Assembly: GCF_037975245.1 (NCBI RefSeq)
Contig: NC_092577.1
Location: forward strand, 6,293,001-6,357,000
Reading direction: 5' to 3'
Source: Apostichopus japonicus
Lineage: Eukaryota; Echinodermata; Holothuroidea; Aspidochirotida; Stichopodidae
DNA length: 64,000 nucleotides
Below, piece after piece: positions 13,695 through 24,395 of the stretch; position 1 is the stretch's first letter; each line of letters opens with the position of its first letter. The notes under the pieces were generated by a model. That model saw nothing but the letters and a program-made list of their open reading frames with translations, was not told where the DNA came from and ran no database searches. The translations under genes were made by a program, and so were the position numbers.

Positions 13695-13950
13695 TACTAT
13701 ATGTATGTGTGTATGTATGTTTCTTTTATCCTCCTGCAAGCAAGAACTCGCGAAGAAGCCACATTGGCTTATCCAAGTCGCACGCTGACCGAAGTCAGTC
13801 TCTTGGATTCATATTTTAACGTCCATGGTTATAAATTGTCAATTTTCAACAACTCTGTAACTGGACGACATACATTAATCTTGGAGTGACACGAACCGGG
13901 ACCTTATGATTGGAAGGCATCGGCGTTAACCACTGAGCTAACACTCCTAG
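13695..13950 (-). mobile_element. tRNA-derived SINE
   Basis: On the minus strand the head (13947-13883) is tRNA-like. The acceptor arms GGAGTG and CACTCC pair, the A-box is TTAGCTCAGTGGTTAACGCC and the B-box-like segment is CCCGGTTCGTGTC. A body of about 150 bp follows and ends in a TGTATG-rich tail near 13695-13725. At 65 nt the head is shorter than a functional tRNA, and it sits on a SINE body, so I do not call a tRNA gene. Confidence 0.75.
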
Positions 13951-15245
13951 CTAACACTGAGCTAAAGCTACTTTATATGTTTACTGTACACAATAGTATG
14001 TTTATAGACAGGCATACGCATGTATTCATATATCAGTGGCTCAAATGAGATGTTTTTAAAATAGAGACAAGCCGGTACCACGTGACGCAGCGAACTTTGT
14101 CTCGATATGACCTATAAACTATGTATAATGTCCCGAATTTTAGGCGTCCATTATTCAAAGTCATAGGATATATCTAACCCCAATTCCTATTTTGTAACGT
14201 TTGGACACATGCTGCATCAGCAGCTTTGGGGCATACCTACCACAGCCAAATTCTTGTGGTAGCTATAACAGAACTGATCACCTACAAACGGCGGCTAATC
14301 ATCAATAAAAATTAATTGACTGTCGTAATTTATATTATAATGTTTCTTTCTTTCAAAAAGATTAGAGTACTTGTATAATGTATATGTAAAAAAGAATACC
14401 TTTATCTAAATTAGGATACTATTAGATATACACTGAGGGTTTAAAAAAAAAACTTTTCATCTGAATTGCTTACTCATTAAAAATGACCATTAATTTGTCG
14501 GTGAAGAAAATTACCAGCGTAAACTTGCGTGAAGATTGACAAGGGTCTCACTGTTCCAGGTGTGTGGCTTGAAAGTATGTGGTGTCATGTTTTCCCAGTA
14601 TGGATCAGCCACTCAATTTGGGGCAAACTACCAATGGCAGATGACTTTCACCTAACTAAGATCGTTTCCACTAAAACTATACGGTAGTTTATTCGTTCCC
14701 ATTTGGAAGTATACGACATACTAGTCTTGGCCAAGTCGTTTGTATAATACTGTAACGCCCCTGTACCCGGCCGAGCGGTAGCGTGGGTAATCAGGCAGCT
14801 GGAGGCCACCCGATGTCAGGGCAGGGGAAAGGGGAGGCGAAGACTTACGGTATGCTAGCAGGGCTTGAACCAATACACACAAAAATAGAGAAGAATATAG
14901 TTTAAGAGAATTGGGTCTCCAATCAATAATTTAATTACTTAATTAACTATAAACATACGAAATAAGCAGTGTCTTTCTGCCGTACACAAATAAAAGAAAA
15001 CAACGGGCAGAGATACAATTTAACTAAATAACAAATAAACTACGTACCAGGGCGTGGGTATCACGAGAGTGAATACCCGACGCGAGGCGCCAACGGCAGA
15101 CTAAACAATACTGCCTTATGTGGTCCAGCCCCGATTAAACACTGCAATACCTCCAGGAGAGCCCTAATTTGACCCTACCTCCGGTGTCTATAACATGCAA
15201 AGAAGCCAACCAGGACGGGAAATTATTAGTTATACAATACAATAT
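13951..15245. other. Non-coding spacer
   Basis: No exon. At 14752 a GC-rich block begins TGTAACGCCCCTGTACCC, which might be an LTR-type terminus, but I could not find a partner LTR or a primer-binding site. Confidence 0.3.
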
Positions 15246-17166
15246 CAGGCGCGTATCCAGGATTTTCTAACCCGGGGGGCGCGAGTTACTATCTAAGCGG
15301 AGCGCCACCATCGGTTGGCGCGGAGCGTACAAGAAAATTTCTGGTTTTGATACCCCCCAGATCACCGGAAATGGCACTTCTCGGGCTTGAAAATGACCAA
15401 CCAGATGTAGACTTTTGCCTGAGAACCGCAGTATTTCCCAAAAGTTTTTTTTTTCCATCCATAACCTTTTTGAAGATTGTCACCAGTCACACATCATGTT
15501 CGACCTCATTGCATGTCCTATGGATCATTGCCTTTGTAGGTGATTCTACGTCACGGCCCATAATATCCGAAAGCCCCACTTTCCAAGTTTTAAGCCCATT
15601 ATTTGTTGAGAATTTGAAAATTCACATTTCTCGTGAATAAAATCACTTCAGAACATACCCATAATGTTGCACAAAATTCAATCTATGGACAACCAATATA
15701 GAAAAACCTCCTTGAACCCCTAACAGACAGGTCAAAATTGCACGAGTAGAGGAAAGTATGATGAAGAATGTTGGTGAGGAAATTTTCGAAAATTCAGACA
15801 GAGTTAATTTCTTGGTGTAGAAATATTGCAACCTCTTATAATGGCTATTATAAAACTGCGTTGAAGGAAATGAGAAATAGCCGATATTTCCGATATCAGG
15901 TATAACGAAACCGAACACTACACACATAGGCGTAGGTCCCGTAGGAGGCGGGGGCTGCAGCCCCCCCCCCCCCGCAACCAAATTATCCCCATTTTTTCTG
16001 GCACCTACTGAAAGAAAAATAAATAGCAATGAATAGCTTAAAAATTATCTCCTTGGTATTTAAAATAAAGTTCTAAGCTTGGCCGATATTATTACTGTAA
16101 AAGAGAGTTTTGACATAAATGGATCTGTATGCTTTTTCTCCATCTACATAAGACATTTGGTTGTTTACATTAGCATCCGGCGGTATACCGTGCAACTTTG
16201 ACGGACCGTACGGTAAACGATGGCATGCGATGTAATGACCGATGCTTGTTTATATGATATTGGCATCGATATGTTGAACGCGCGCAAAGCGCGCGAAAAA
16301 TTTTGGCTTCTTTTTTTCGGGCAAGTCATTACAGCCCCCAAATCCAATTGGGCTCCTACGCCTTTGACTACACACATAGAGAGTTTTTGGGGCTGTTCAT
16401 CCTGGAACATGCATTTCAATGCTCACTGATATGATGTTATATATGCTCTTTGCTTTACAAATTCGAAAAGGCGTGTAGCGAGTAATTGCCAAGTGAGGGG
16501 CGAAGCCAGTAGGCAAACTATCTAAGCGAAGCGCCACCATGAGTTGGCGCGAAGCGTACAATAAAATTTTTGGCCAAAAATGCCTCCCAGATCGCTGGAA
16601 ATGACACTTCCCAGGCCTTGTAAGTTGCATCTAAGCATTGTCTATTTTGAAATTACTAGCGATGTCATAAAGAAAATTTGCTCGGGGGGGGGGGCGGTCG
16701 CCCATTCCCGAAATGCGTCATGTTCCCCGACGACTCGGTCGAGTTCAAGACCAGCCACAGTTGGTTCCATATAGCACAATTGTACAATTGTTTAAGGCGT
16801 CCATACACACCGCACGCGTTATGATAGACCATATATAGTACGTCAAAAATGGAGTTGTCGGTGTAAGGGGTAGGGTAAGGCGCACACCCCCTCCGTAATC
16901 CTTGATTTGTCACTGGCTACCCTGTGTATATAGTAGGGATCAGCGCTTTAACTATGACTGTTCCTTTTTCTCTTCCCGAGGTCTTGGCTATCTTCTACTC
17001 CTCCCTTTTCTCCTTTTTCTCTTTTTTTTTCTTTTTCTTTTCCCTTCCTTCCTCTCCTCCTTTTCTTTTTTCCCCCTCCTTTCCCTTTTTTCTTCTCTTT
17101 TTTTCTCTCCTCTTTTCCTTACCCGGGGGGCGCGCGCCCCCAACGCCCCCCCCCCTGGATACGCTG
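15246..17166. mobile_element. Non-autonomous element, copy A, 1.9 kb
   Basis: Left end CAGGCGCGTATCCAG and right end CTGGATACGCTG resemble inverted termini. No matching 8-bp flanking duplication is seen. The element is a direct sister of 17860-19832, collinear over its whole length, and is itself a mosaic holding a nested MITE (15925-16366), a GGCGAAGC/TTGGCGCGAAGCG segment as in the 12640 MITE, and a strand-asymmetric pyrimidine tract at 16970-17120. Open stretches within it are by-products of low-complexity sequence. Confidence 0.7.
15925..16366. mobile_element. Nested hAT-like MITE, 442 bp (in copy A)
   Basis: Starts CATAGGCGTAGGTCCC and ends GGCTCCTACGCCTTTG, inverted repeats. Both sides carry the 8-bp duplication ACTACACA (15917-15924 and 16367-16374). 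It has the same ends and size as the element at 4304. Confidence 0.85.
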
Positions 17167-17859
17167 CGTAGTCAGCCCTCACTTCCGGACCCGCTCTCTA
17201 AAGTAAAGCAACCTTGCCTTTAAAATAATACTTTGTTACAGCCCTACCAGCCGTGCTGCTCACCGCTGGTTTCCAGTTCTCTGCCCGAACCTTAACGAAA
17301 TAAATTAAGTTTCCACAACACAAAATACATAAGAAAAACAACACCGTCCTAATGAAACAATGTATAGAGGGCAAGTGATAGTAAACTACATAAACGCTGA
17401 ACAGAACAACTCGTGTAATAAAAGAGCGAATGCCTGGAATGCTGGTGATGGCAAACGACGGGGAGAACAAAAGAGACCTGTATAATAACACAAAAGTAAG
17501 TGGAATGGTGAGTGAATGAATAACATATCGCGGGGTAAATTATTCAAACAAAACTCGGGGAAACACATTCTTAGTAGCCCTGTGCGTGTTCGAAATACGG
17601 GGTACACGCATCCCGAACAACCCAGGGCGTAACACCACTCCTTTTCTCGCGTGCAAACTGTACATGCCTCAGAGTCCGTTTTTGCCTACCACAAATGTGC
17701 TTGCCCACTGTATTTTACATTCCCGAGGATCTGTCCGACAACCGTTTGCATTCTCTGGACAGTACAGCAAATAGATACGGGAAAATAGCTTTGTGAAAAA
17801 GAAATGAACACTAGGCTGTACACATTAGGCGTCTTAACAAGAATAGCAGACTCTATATT
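17167..17859. other. Unique spacer between the two sister elements
   Basis: About 690 bp with no recognisable gene. It is not shared with the flanking copies. A short GTTACA-containing stretch lies near 17235. Confidence 0.35.
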
Positions 17860-19832
17860 CATGCGCGTATCCAGGATTTTCTAACCCGGGGGCGCGAATT
17901 ACTATCTAAGCGGAGCGCCACCATCGGTTGGCGCGGAGCGTACAAGAAAATTTCTGGTTTTGATACCCCCCATATCACCGGAAATGGCACTTCTCGGGCT
18001 TGAAAATGACCAACCAGATGTACACTTTGGCCTGAGAACCAAGTATTTCCCAAAAGTTTTTTTTTTTTTCCATCCATAACCTTTTTGAAGATTGTCACCA
18101 GTCACACACCATGTTCGACCTGATTACATGTCCTATGGATCATTGCTTTTGTAGGTGATTCTACGTCACTGCCCACAATATCCGAAAGCCCCACTTTTCA
18201 AGGTTTTAAGCCCATTATTTGTTGAGAATTTGAAAATTCACATTTCTCGTGAATAAAATCACTTCAAAACATACCCATAATGTTGCACAAAATTCAATCT
18301 ATGGACAACCAATATAGAAAAACCTCCTTCAACCCCTAACAGACAGGTCAAAATTGCACGAGTAGAGAAAAGTATGATGAAGAATGTTGGTGAGGAAATT
18401 TTCGAAAATTCAGACACAGTTAATTTATTGGTGTACAAATATTAAAACCTCTTATAATGGCTATTATAAAACTTGGTTGAAGGAAATGAAAAATAGCAGA
18501 TATTTCCGATATCAGGTATATCAAAACCGAACACTACACACATAGGCGTAGGTCCCGTAGGAGGCGGGGCTGCAGCCCCCCCCCCCCCCCGCAACCAATT
18601 TTTCCCCATTTTTTTCGGGCACCTACTGAAAGAAAATAAGTAGCAATGAATAGCTAAAAAATTATCTCCTTGGTAATTAAAATAAAGGTCTAAGCTTGGC
18701 CGACATTACTACTGTAAAAGAGAGTTTTGACATAAATGGATCTGTATGCTTTTTCTCCATCTACATAAGACATTTCGTTGTTTACATTAGCATCCGGCGG
18801 TTTACTGTGCAACTTTCACGGACCGTAAGGTACACTATGCCATGCAATGTAATGACCGATGCTTGCTTATATGATATTGGCATCAATATGTTGAACGCGT
18901 GTTTTGCGCGCGAAAAATTCGGGCTTTTTGTCGGGCAAGTCATTACAGCCCCGAAATCCAATTGGGCTCCTACGACTTTGACTACACACATAGACAGTTT
19001 TTGAGGCTGTTCATCCTGGAACATGCATTTCAATGCTCACTGATATGATGTTATATATGCTCTTTGCTTTACAAATTCGAACAGGCGTGTAGCGAGTAAT
19101 TGCCAAGTGAGGGGCGAAGCCTGTAGGCAAACTATCTAAGCGAAGCGCCACCATGAGTTGGCGCGAAGCGTACATAAAAAATTTGGGCCGAAAATGGCTC
19201 CCAGATCGCTGGAAATGACACTTTCCAGGCCTAGTAAGTTGCATCTAAGCATTGTCTATTTTGAAATTACTAGCGATGTCATAAAGAAAATTTGCTCGGG
19301 TGGGGGGGGGGGGGCGGTCGCCCCCTTCCCGAAATGCGTCATGTGCCCCGACGACTCGGTCGAGTTCAAGACCAGCCACAGTTTGTTCCATATAGCACAA
19401 TTGTACAATTGTTTAAGGCGTCCATACACACACACACACACACGCGTTATGATAGACCATATATAGTATTTATATAGATACATTAGTGAGAGAGGAAAAA
19501 TGGAAACGCCAAAAATGGAGTTGTCGGTGTAAGGGGTAGGGTGAGGCGCACACCCCCTCCATAATTCTTGATCTGTCACTGGCTACCCTGTGTCTATAAT
19601 ATGGATCAGCGCTTTAACTATGACTGTTCCTCTTTCTCTTCCCTAGGCCTTGGCTATCTTCTACTCCCTCCTTTTCTCATTTTTCTCTCTTTTTTCTTTT
19701 TCTTTTCCCTTCCTTCCTCTCCTCCTTTTCTTTTCCCCGCTCCTTTTCCCCTTTTTCTTCTCTTTTTTTTTCTCTCCTCTTTTCCTTACCCGGGGGGCGC
19801 GCGCCCCCAACGCCCCCCTGGATACGCGCCTG
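17860..19832. mobile_element. Non-autonomous element, copy B, 2.0 kb
   Basis: Same structure as 15246-17166 in the same orientation, from CATGCGCGTATCCAG to CTGGATACGCGCCTG. It includes the nested MITE at the same internal site and the same pyrimidine tract. A (CA)n run near 19427-19443 is specific to this copy. No clear target duplication is seen. Confidence 0.7.
18541..18980. mobile_element. Nested hAT-like MITE, 440 bp (in copy B)
   Basis: Starts CATAGGCGTAGGTCCC and ends CTCCTACGACTTTG. It is flanked by ACTACACA at 18533-18540 and 18981-18988. It is orthologous in position to the nested MITE of copy A, so that insertion predates the split of the two copies. Confidence 0.85.
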
Positions 19833-20289
19833 ATATTTGCAAAGCATTTGGTAGTTAACCTTCATTTCTTTCGGAAAGAATCATATAAACTTCCAAATAA
19901 ATGCAAGCGATGTAAGGATTAAGATATAAACGTGCACAAAACTACGAACATGGGCGAGATCTCCATACAAAGTACCCTGCTACCGGTACGGCGTGTGTTC
20001 GCAACAGCTATTGATTGAGCCCAATCATACAGTTTTATGGACGTCGGGAATTTCCCCTTTCGTAAAGGTCCTCCCGGAATCCAGCCAATCACGTAAGAGA
20101 GACCTATTGCGTAGTTAATTCATTGCGCAATGTATTTTGGTCAGAATTTCGTAGCTGAACTGGACCTACCATTACAATAGTACTAGTATGTAATGTACCG
20201 TGTAGCATAAGCCAATTACACCGTTTATCAGGTTGTACGTTGCAGCTAACCAATAACAACAATTTCTTTGTCACAAATATCGAAGAAAT
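19833..20289 (+). promoter_or_regulatory. Putative promoter region of the CREBL2-like gene
   Basis: Immediately upstream of the bZIP start codon. It contains a near-palindromic NF-kB-type site GGGAATTTCCCC at 20046-20057 and a CCAAT box at 20085-20089, about 240 and 200 bp before the ATG. No TATA box is obvious. Function is inferred from motifs only. Confidence 0.35.
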
Positions 20290-22768
20290 ATGACGAAAAC
20301 AGACGAAGATGACAAGAAAAGTCCAGTAGATGGCCATGATGATAACAGAAATGTAAGATAGCATAACAACGTCATTGCGGCGTACGCTTCGAATGGGAAA
20401 AGAATAATTGCTTAAACTTGTTGAAAGTTAAGCCTAACGTTAACTTACAGTTACAGGCCTGGCTAGAATGATGTAGATTAGGCCTAAGCTCTAGGTTGTT
20501 TGTGGTAACTTAACCGTAAGGGTAAGGAGTACGTTTTCATCACAATAAGAATAATAAAACAGATGTCTTAACTTTGATCATATTCTGGAGAGAGAGACAA
20601 GAAAAATACAGCTGAGTGTAATTCAGATTTTTAGAGAATTCTATTTAGTATAAATATTTCTACGTAAGCGATGTGCGCATGCCTAATATGGACAATATTT
20701 ACACAAACTTTTGAAAGTCACTGCCTGACTCCATCTTGTGTTGAAATCTGTTTACTACACTCTACAAGAGGCAGGTGTCTTTATGAAACTCCAGATTACG
20801 TAATAGAGTACCCTATCAAGCATCGTAATGGGTTTCAAGACTCAAGTGTAGAAATAAACATTTCTAAAAAATTGTCACAACTAAGTGCCATTCAAAACTT
20901 TCTACAGTTGGCTACAAACTCACCATATTTCCTGTGATTTACTTTGGCGGATTTTCTTTAAAAGAGAGTCATGCTGTGGATATGCCAAAAATATTTTATT
21001 TTGAAAATTTCTAGCTGCTTAAGATATCAAATTACTTCAATGTAATGCTTTGTTGTTTAATTGGCTGTTAGAGAGCATTGTGGTTAAGGCAGTGTATTGT
21101 CCAGCAAGTTTTGTCCAGCACAAATTGCTAAAAAAATATTCAAATCTGTAACTGTGCAGCATGTTTTACTCTCCAACAAAAGCAAAGTTCAGATGATGAG
21201 AAAATTCAAACAACTGAAATATTTGTTTACAGCACATCATGTGATAGTACCATAGTAACTAGTTTTTCTTACCATAGCCCCCACCACTTCACACCTCCCA
21301 TATTCTGCATTTTCTAGCTACTGTAGTCACATCTCACGTAAGTACGTATATACTGTAGAATACATGACCAACTTCTTAATTTTTTTTTCTCCCAATCGTC
21401 TGTAGTCACTCGGCGGCAAAGTGAGGAAACAGGGAGGCAAAAAACCAAACTGGAGAGGAGTCGACAGAGTGCCAGGGAGTGCAGAGCCAGGAAGAAAGAA
21501 AAGTACCAACTGCTGGAAGAAATGGTTGAAGGGAAGGAGAAGGATGTTCTTGATTTAAGAAAACAGCTAGAATCGGTAAGAAGGAATGACCTAAAGACCA
21601 AGAGGGAGGGGGGGGGAGAGGGGGAAATTGACACAGTGGATTAAAGAAACAGCTAGAATTGGTAAGCAGGAACGACGTAAATACCAGGGGGGGGGGGGGA
21701 GATTGACACAGTGGAGGGGAGGAGGATGTTCTTGATTTATGACACTAGCTAAAATCGGTAAGAGGGAATTACCTTAATACTGGGGGTGGGGTTGGGGGGG
21801 ACAGACACAGTGGATTTAGGAAACGGCTAGAATCAGTAAGCAGGAACGACGTAAATGCCAGGGTGGGGGGGGGGGTTGACACAGTGGAGGAGGATGTTCT
21901 TGATATAAGAAAACAGCTAGAATCGGTCAGCAAGAATTACTTAAAGACTCCGGGCTGTAGCGTTGCACGGGGAGGGGGGGGGGGAGAGTGGTAGGTTAGG
22001 GAATTGGAGGAATACATGGATACATTTTGCTGAACTACAATTATTGGCTCAAATCAAAGGATTAAATGCTGTTCATTTATTGCATATGTGTGACACCACT
22101 ATCTAACAGCATTCTGGTACCAGTTTGAAGCTAGTGGACGTTATTAAATCCCAAAGAATAAGCTAATATTGTCATTGATTGGCTAGCCTATTTATCTGCA
22201 GTTGGCCTTCTCATGGCTAAACAAAACACTTTGCATTTTCTCTTTGGGACATTGCAGTATATGCAATTATGTGAATCTTGGATTCTTGCAAGAAGTTTGG
22301 TGAAATTCAGGATTTAAGAAGTTTGGTGAATTTCAAGAAACATATAAGTTAAGGCTTGTTAAACCTACAATATCTCCTACAATAGATCAGTTATTATTCA
22401 TCGTGGACAGAACACTTCTGGTATAGGAACAATTCCTTGTATCTTGTACTGGGTACAGGCACAAATCAGAACATTTCTCCCTACTTATGCTAATTACTAG
22501 CAAACTATGCTTCACTGTCTGATGTATAAAACAAAGATTCATCAGTGCTTAATGTCTTTAAAAAAAATGTTTTAATCTTTTTCCCCAGAAAATATATAAA
22601 TTGATGCTCTCGTTAGTTATCTGTATTGAAGCATTTACGAAATTGGCGTTTTCTCTCCAGCTCAAAAAGCAAATGTCGAATGGAGTTTTACCGAAACCTG
22701 AGGATATCTTGCCGGTAGTAAAAGAGCAGCCATCTGAGGATCAAGTAGATTCGGAGAAGAACGGTTGA
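20290..22768 (+). CDS. CREBL2: CREBL2-like bZIP transcription factor
   Basis: Exons: 20290-20352 (21 codons, acidic start MTKTDEDDKK), 21406-21575, and 22661-22768 (35 residues, stop TGA 22766-22768). Exon 2 holds a bZIP basic region KLERSRQSARECRARKK followed by heptad leucines (YQLLEEMV ... LRKQLES), close to the CREBL2/REPTOR-BP family of small bZIP co-regulators linked to metabolism. Total length is about 110 residues, near the roughly 120 of vertebrate CREBL2. Oddity: exon 1 ends in phase 0, and exon 2 read from there gives the family-like SLGGKVRKQGGKKP, but the bZIP lies in the frame one base away. One base seems missing near the A6 run at 21439-21444. A sequencing or assembly indel, an unseen alternative first exon, or a broken copy would each explain this. 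Confidence 0.8.
21520..21960 (+). repeat. Tandem copies of bZIP exon-2 end plus splice donor
   Basis: The exon tail GATGTTCTTGATTTAAGAAA followed by CAGCTAGAATCG-GTAAG recurs in degraded form about every 75-100 bp, ending near 21660, 21759, 21835 and 21931. G-runs of 9-13 bases lie between copies. Several copies keep a GTAAG-type donor. The duplications lie wholly in the intron of the CREBL2-like gene. Confidence 0.8.
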
Positions 22769-23054
22769 AATGATTTCTCGGGATGGACCATCAGTGAAGC
22801 TAAATTTGCTACTTGGGTTTTGACATCACCTTAATTTATCATAAAAATATGATATTTATTTTAGATGTTGTTGAAATTGTATCATATCAGATTAAGGTAA
22901 TCTAGCATTTTACCGATAGGTTTCAAATGGTTTTGCACCTTAAGGGTAGCATGGACCAGAGTTTTCTTGCCATTTGGGGAAGTTTTGCTCGATTCATTCT
23001 TGCAAAGCTTGGATGAAATGGAAGGCGGTCAAACAAAGCCGAAGATCAAGTTTC
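22769..23054 (+). other. 3' UTR or flank of the CREBL2-like gene
   Basis: Non-coding sequence after the stop codon. Candidate AATAAA signals occur only at about 23070 and beyond, at the start of the repeat block. Confidence 0.4.
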
Positions 23055-23880
23055 TCCAAACTATTTGAAAATAAAAAGTTGACTAGTCAATCTGTTTTAC
23101 CTACATACAGTTAATGTAAGATCTCTGTTATCAACAGAATCCATGAAATTATGTAAATCAATTAAATGATGAAGTTCTTAATCATCAAATCAAGAAAACT
23201 AGTTTGTGCAACCCCAAAATGTGAGACGACTAAACAGATTTCAGTTAATTCATCAAAGGCATCCTGGATCGGTAAAGGGTCTACAAAAATATGAGGTTTT
23301 GCACAGTCTACACTATTGGAAAGACTAGTAGATGGTGTTTCGACAGTCTAAACTATTAGAAAGACCACTTGACTGTTTTCAAACTATTTGAAAATAAAAT
23401 ATTGACTAGTCAATCTGGTTTACCTACATACAGTTAATGGAAGATTTTTGTTATCAGCAGAATCCATGAAAGACTAGTAGAATGTTTTCTACAGTCTACA
23501 CTTTTTAAAAGACCAGTAGACTGCCTTTGTACAGTCTACACTATTTGAAAGACTAGTAGAATGTGTTTCTACAGTCTAAAATGTTTGAAAGACTAGTAGA
23601 TGGTGTTTCGACAGTCTACACTATTAGAAAGACCACTTGACTGTTTTCAAACTATTTGAAAATAAAATATCGACTAGTCAATCTGGTTAACGTACATACA
23701 GTTAATGGATTTTTTTTTTATCAACAGAATCCATGAAAGACTAATAGACTGTTTCACAGTCTACACTCTTTGAAAGACCAGTAGACTGCTTTTGTACAGT
23801 CTACATTATTTGAAAGACTAGTAGACTGTTCTTCTACAGTCTACACTATTGGTAGACTAGTAGCTATAGTCTACACTATT
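23055..23880. repeat. Compound repeat with ACAGTCTACACTATTTGAAAG units
   Basis: Three copies (from about 23055, 23375 and 23645) of a 100-bp block containing ACTATTTGAAAATAAAA, GACTAGTCAATCTG and CAGAATCCATGAAA. Between them run tandem units of about 45 bp with ACAGTCTACACTATTTGAAA and GACTAGTAGACTG. CAGTCTAC and GTAGACTG are inverted relative to each other, so each unit can form a hairpin. Possibly part of the 3' transcribed region of the bZIP gene. Confidence 0.8.
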
Positions 23881-24167
23881 TAAATGTAAAATTTGACTTA
23901 TCAGGCTTTCTGACTCCACATTTGAAATTGAGCATGTTTTAGTACCAAAGAGAATCCAAGAAGTTCATGTGCTGGAAAATGTATCAAAATCAACTCAAAA
24001 GATTATTACATTACACCTCAATCTCATTTGACTCGTAAAGGCTTCAGTTCATTTTCAACATACCCCACTCGTCTAAAGTTGAACATTGGTATATGCAAAC
24101 TGATAATAGGAGCAATGGTTAAGGCAGAATAAGTTTTGAAAAAGAGGGTAATTTTCACTTGAAATGT
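23881..24167. other. Non-coding spacer
   Basis: No gene or clear repeat seen. Confidence 0.35.
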
Positions 24168-24395
24168 CCCCTCTCCCCCTTCCCCATGCCTGTGGGTATT
24201 CGTGTGGCGGTTTCCGTCTCGGTCTTCAAAGGTCTCATGAATATATGTTTATTTACTGCGCAGTAATGTTTGTATATTTTGCTTGTGTTTAGGATTGGTG
24301 TTTGTTTTTATTGTGTAGTTTATATTTGTTTCTGTAAAGCGCTGTGATCTTTTGTAGAGCGCTCTATCAAATACATAGTAATAATAATAATAACA
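24168..24395 (+). mobile_element. 3' tail of a LINE or SINE-like retroelement
   Basis: Ends GCGCTGTGATCTTTTGTAGAGCGCTCTATCAAATACA followed by a TAATAATAATAATAA tail; the direct repeat around GCGCT plus a short A/T microsatellite tail is typical of 3' ends of CR1/L2-like LINEs and dependent SINEs. No reverse-transcriptase coding is attached. Family assignment is a guess. Confidence 0.5.

Noticed and set aside
13883-13947. tRNA gene on the minus strand
   Set aside because: A- and B-box-like words and acceptor pairing exist, but it is only 65 nt, the anticodon arm is not convincing, and it heads a SINE body with a repeat tail.
16902-17223. Phe/Ser/Leu-rich open frames on the plus strand, and their Lys/Arg/Glu-rich counterparts on the minus strand
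   Set aside because: Translation of a pyrimidine-rich simple tract present in both sister elements. No coding signature.
14752-17240. LTR retrotransposon with TGTAAC...GTTACA ends
   Set aside because: No second LTR, primer-binding site, polypurine tract or pol coding found. The matching ends may be chance.
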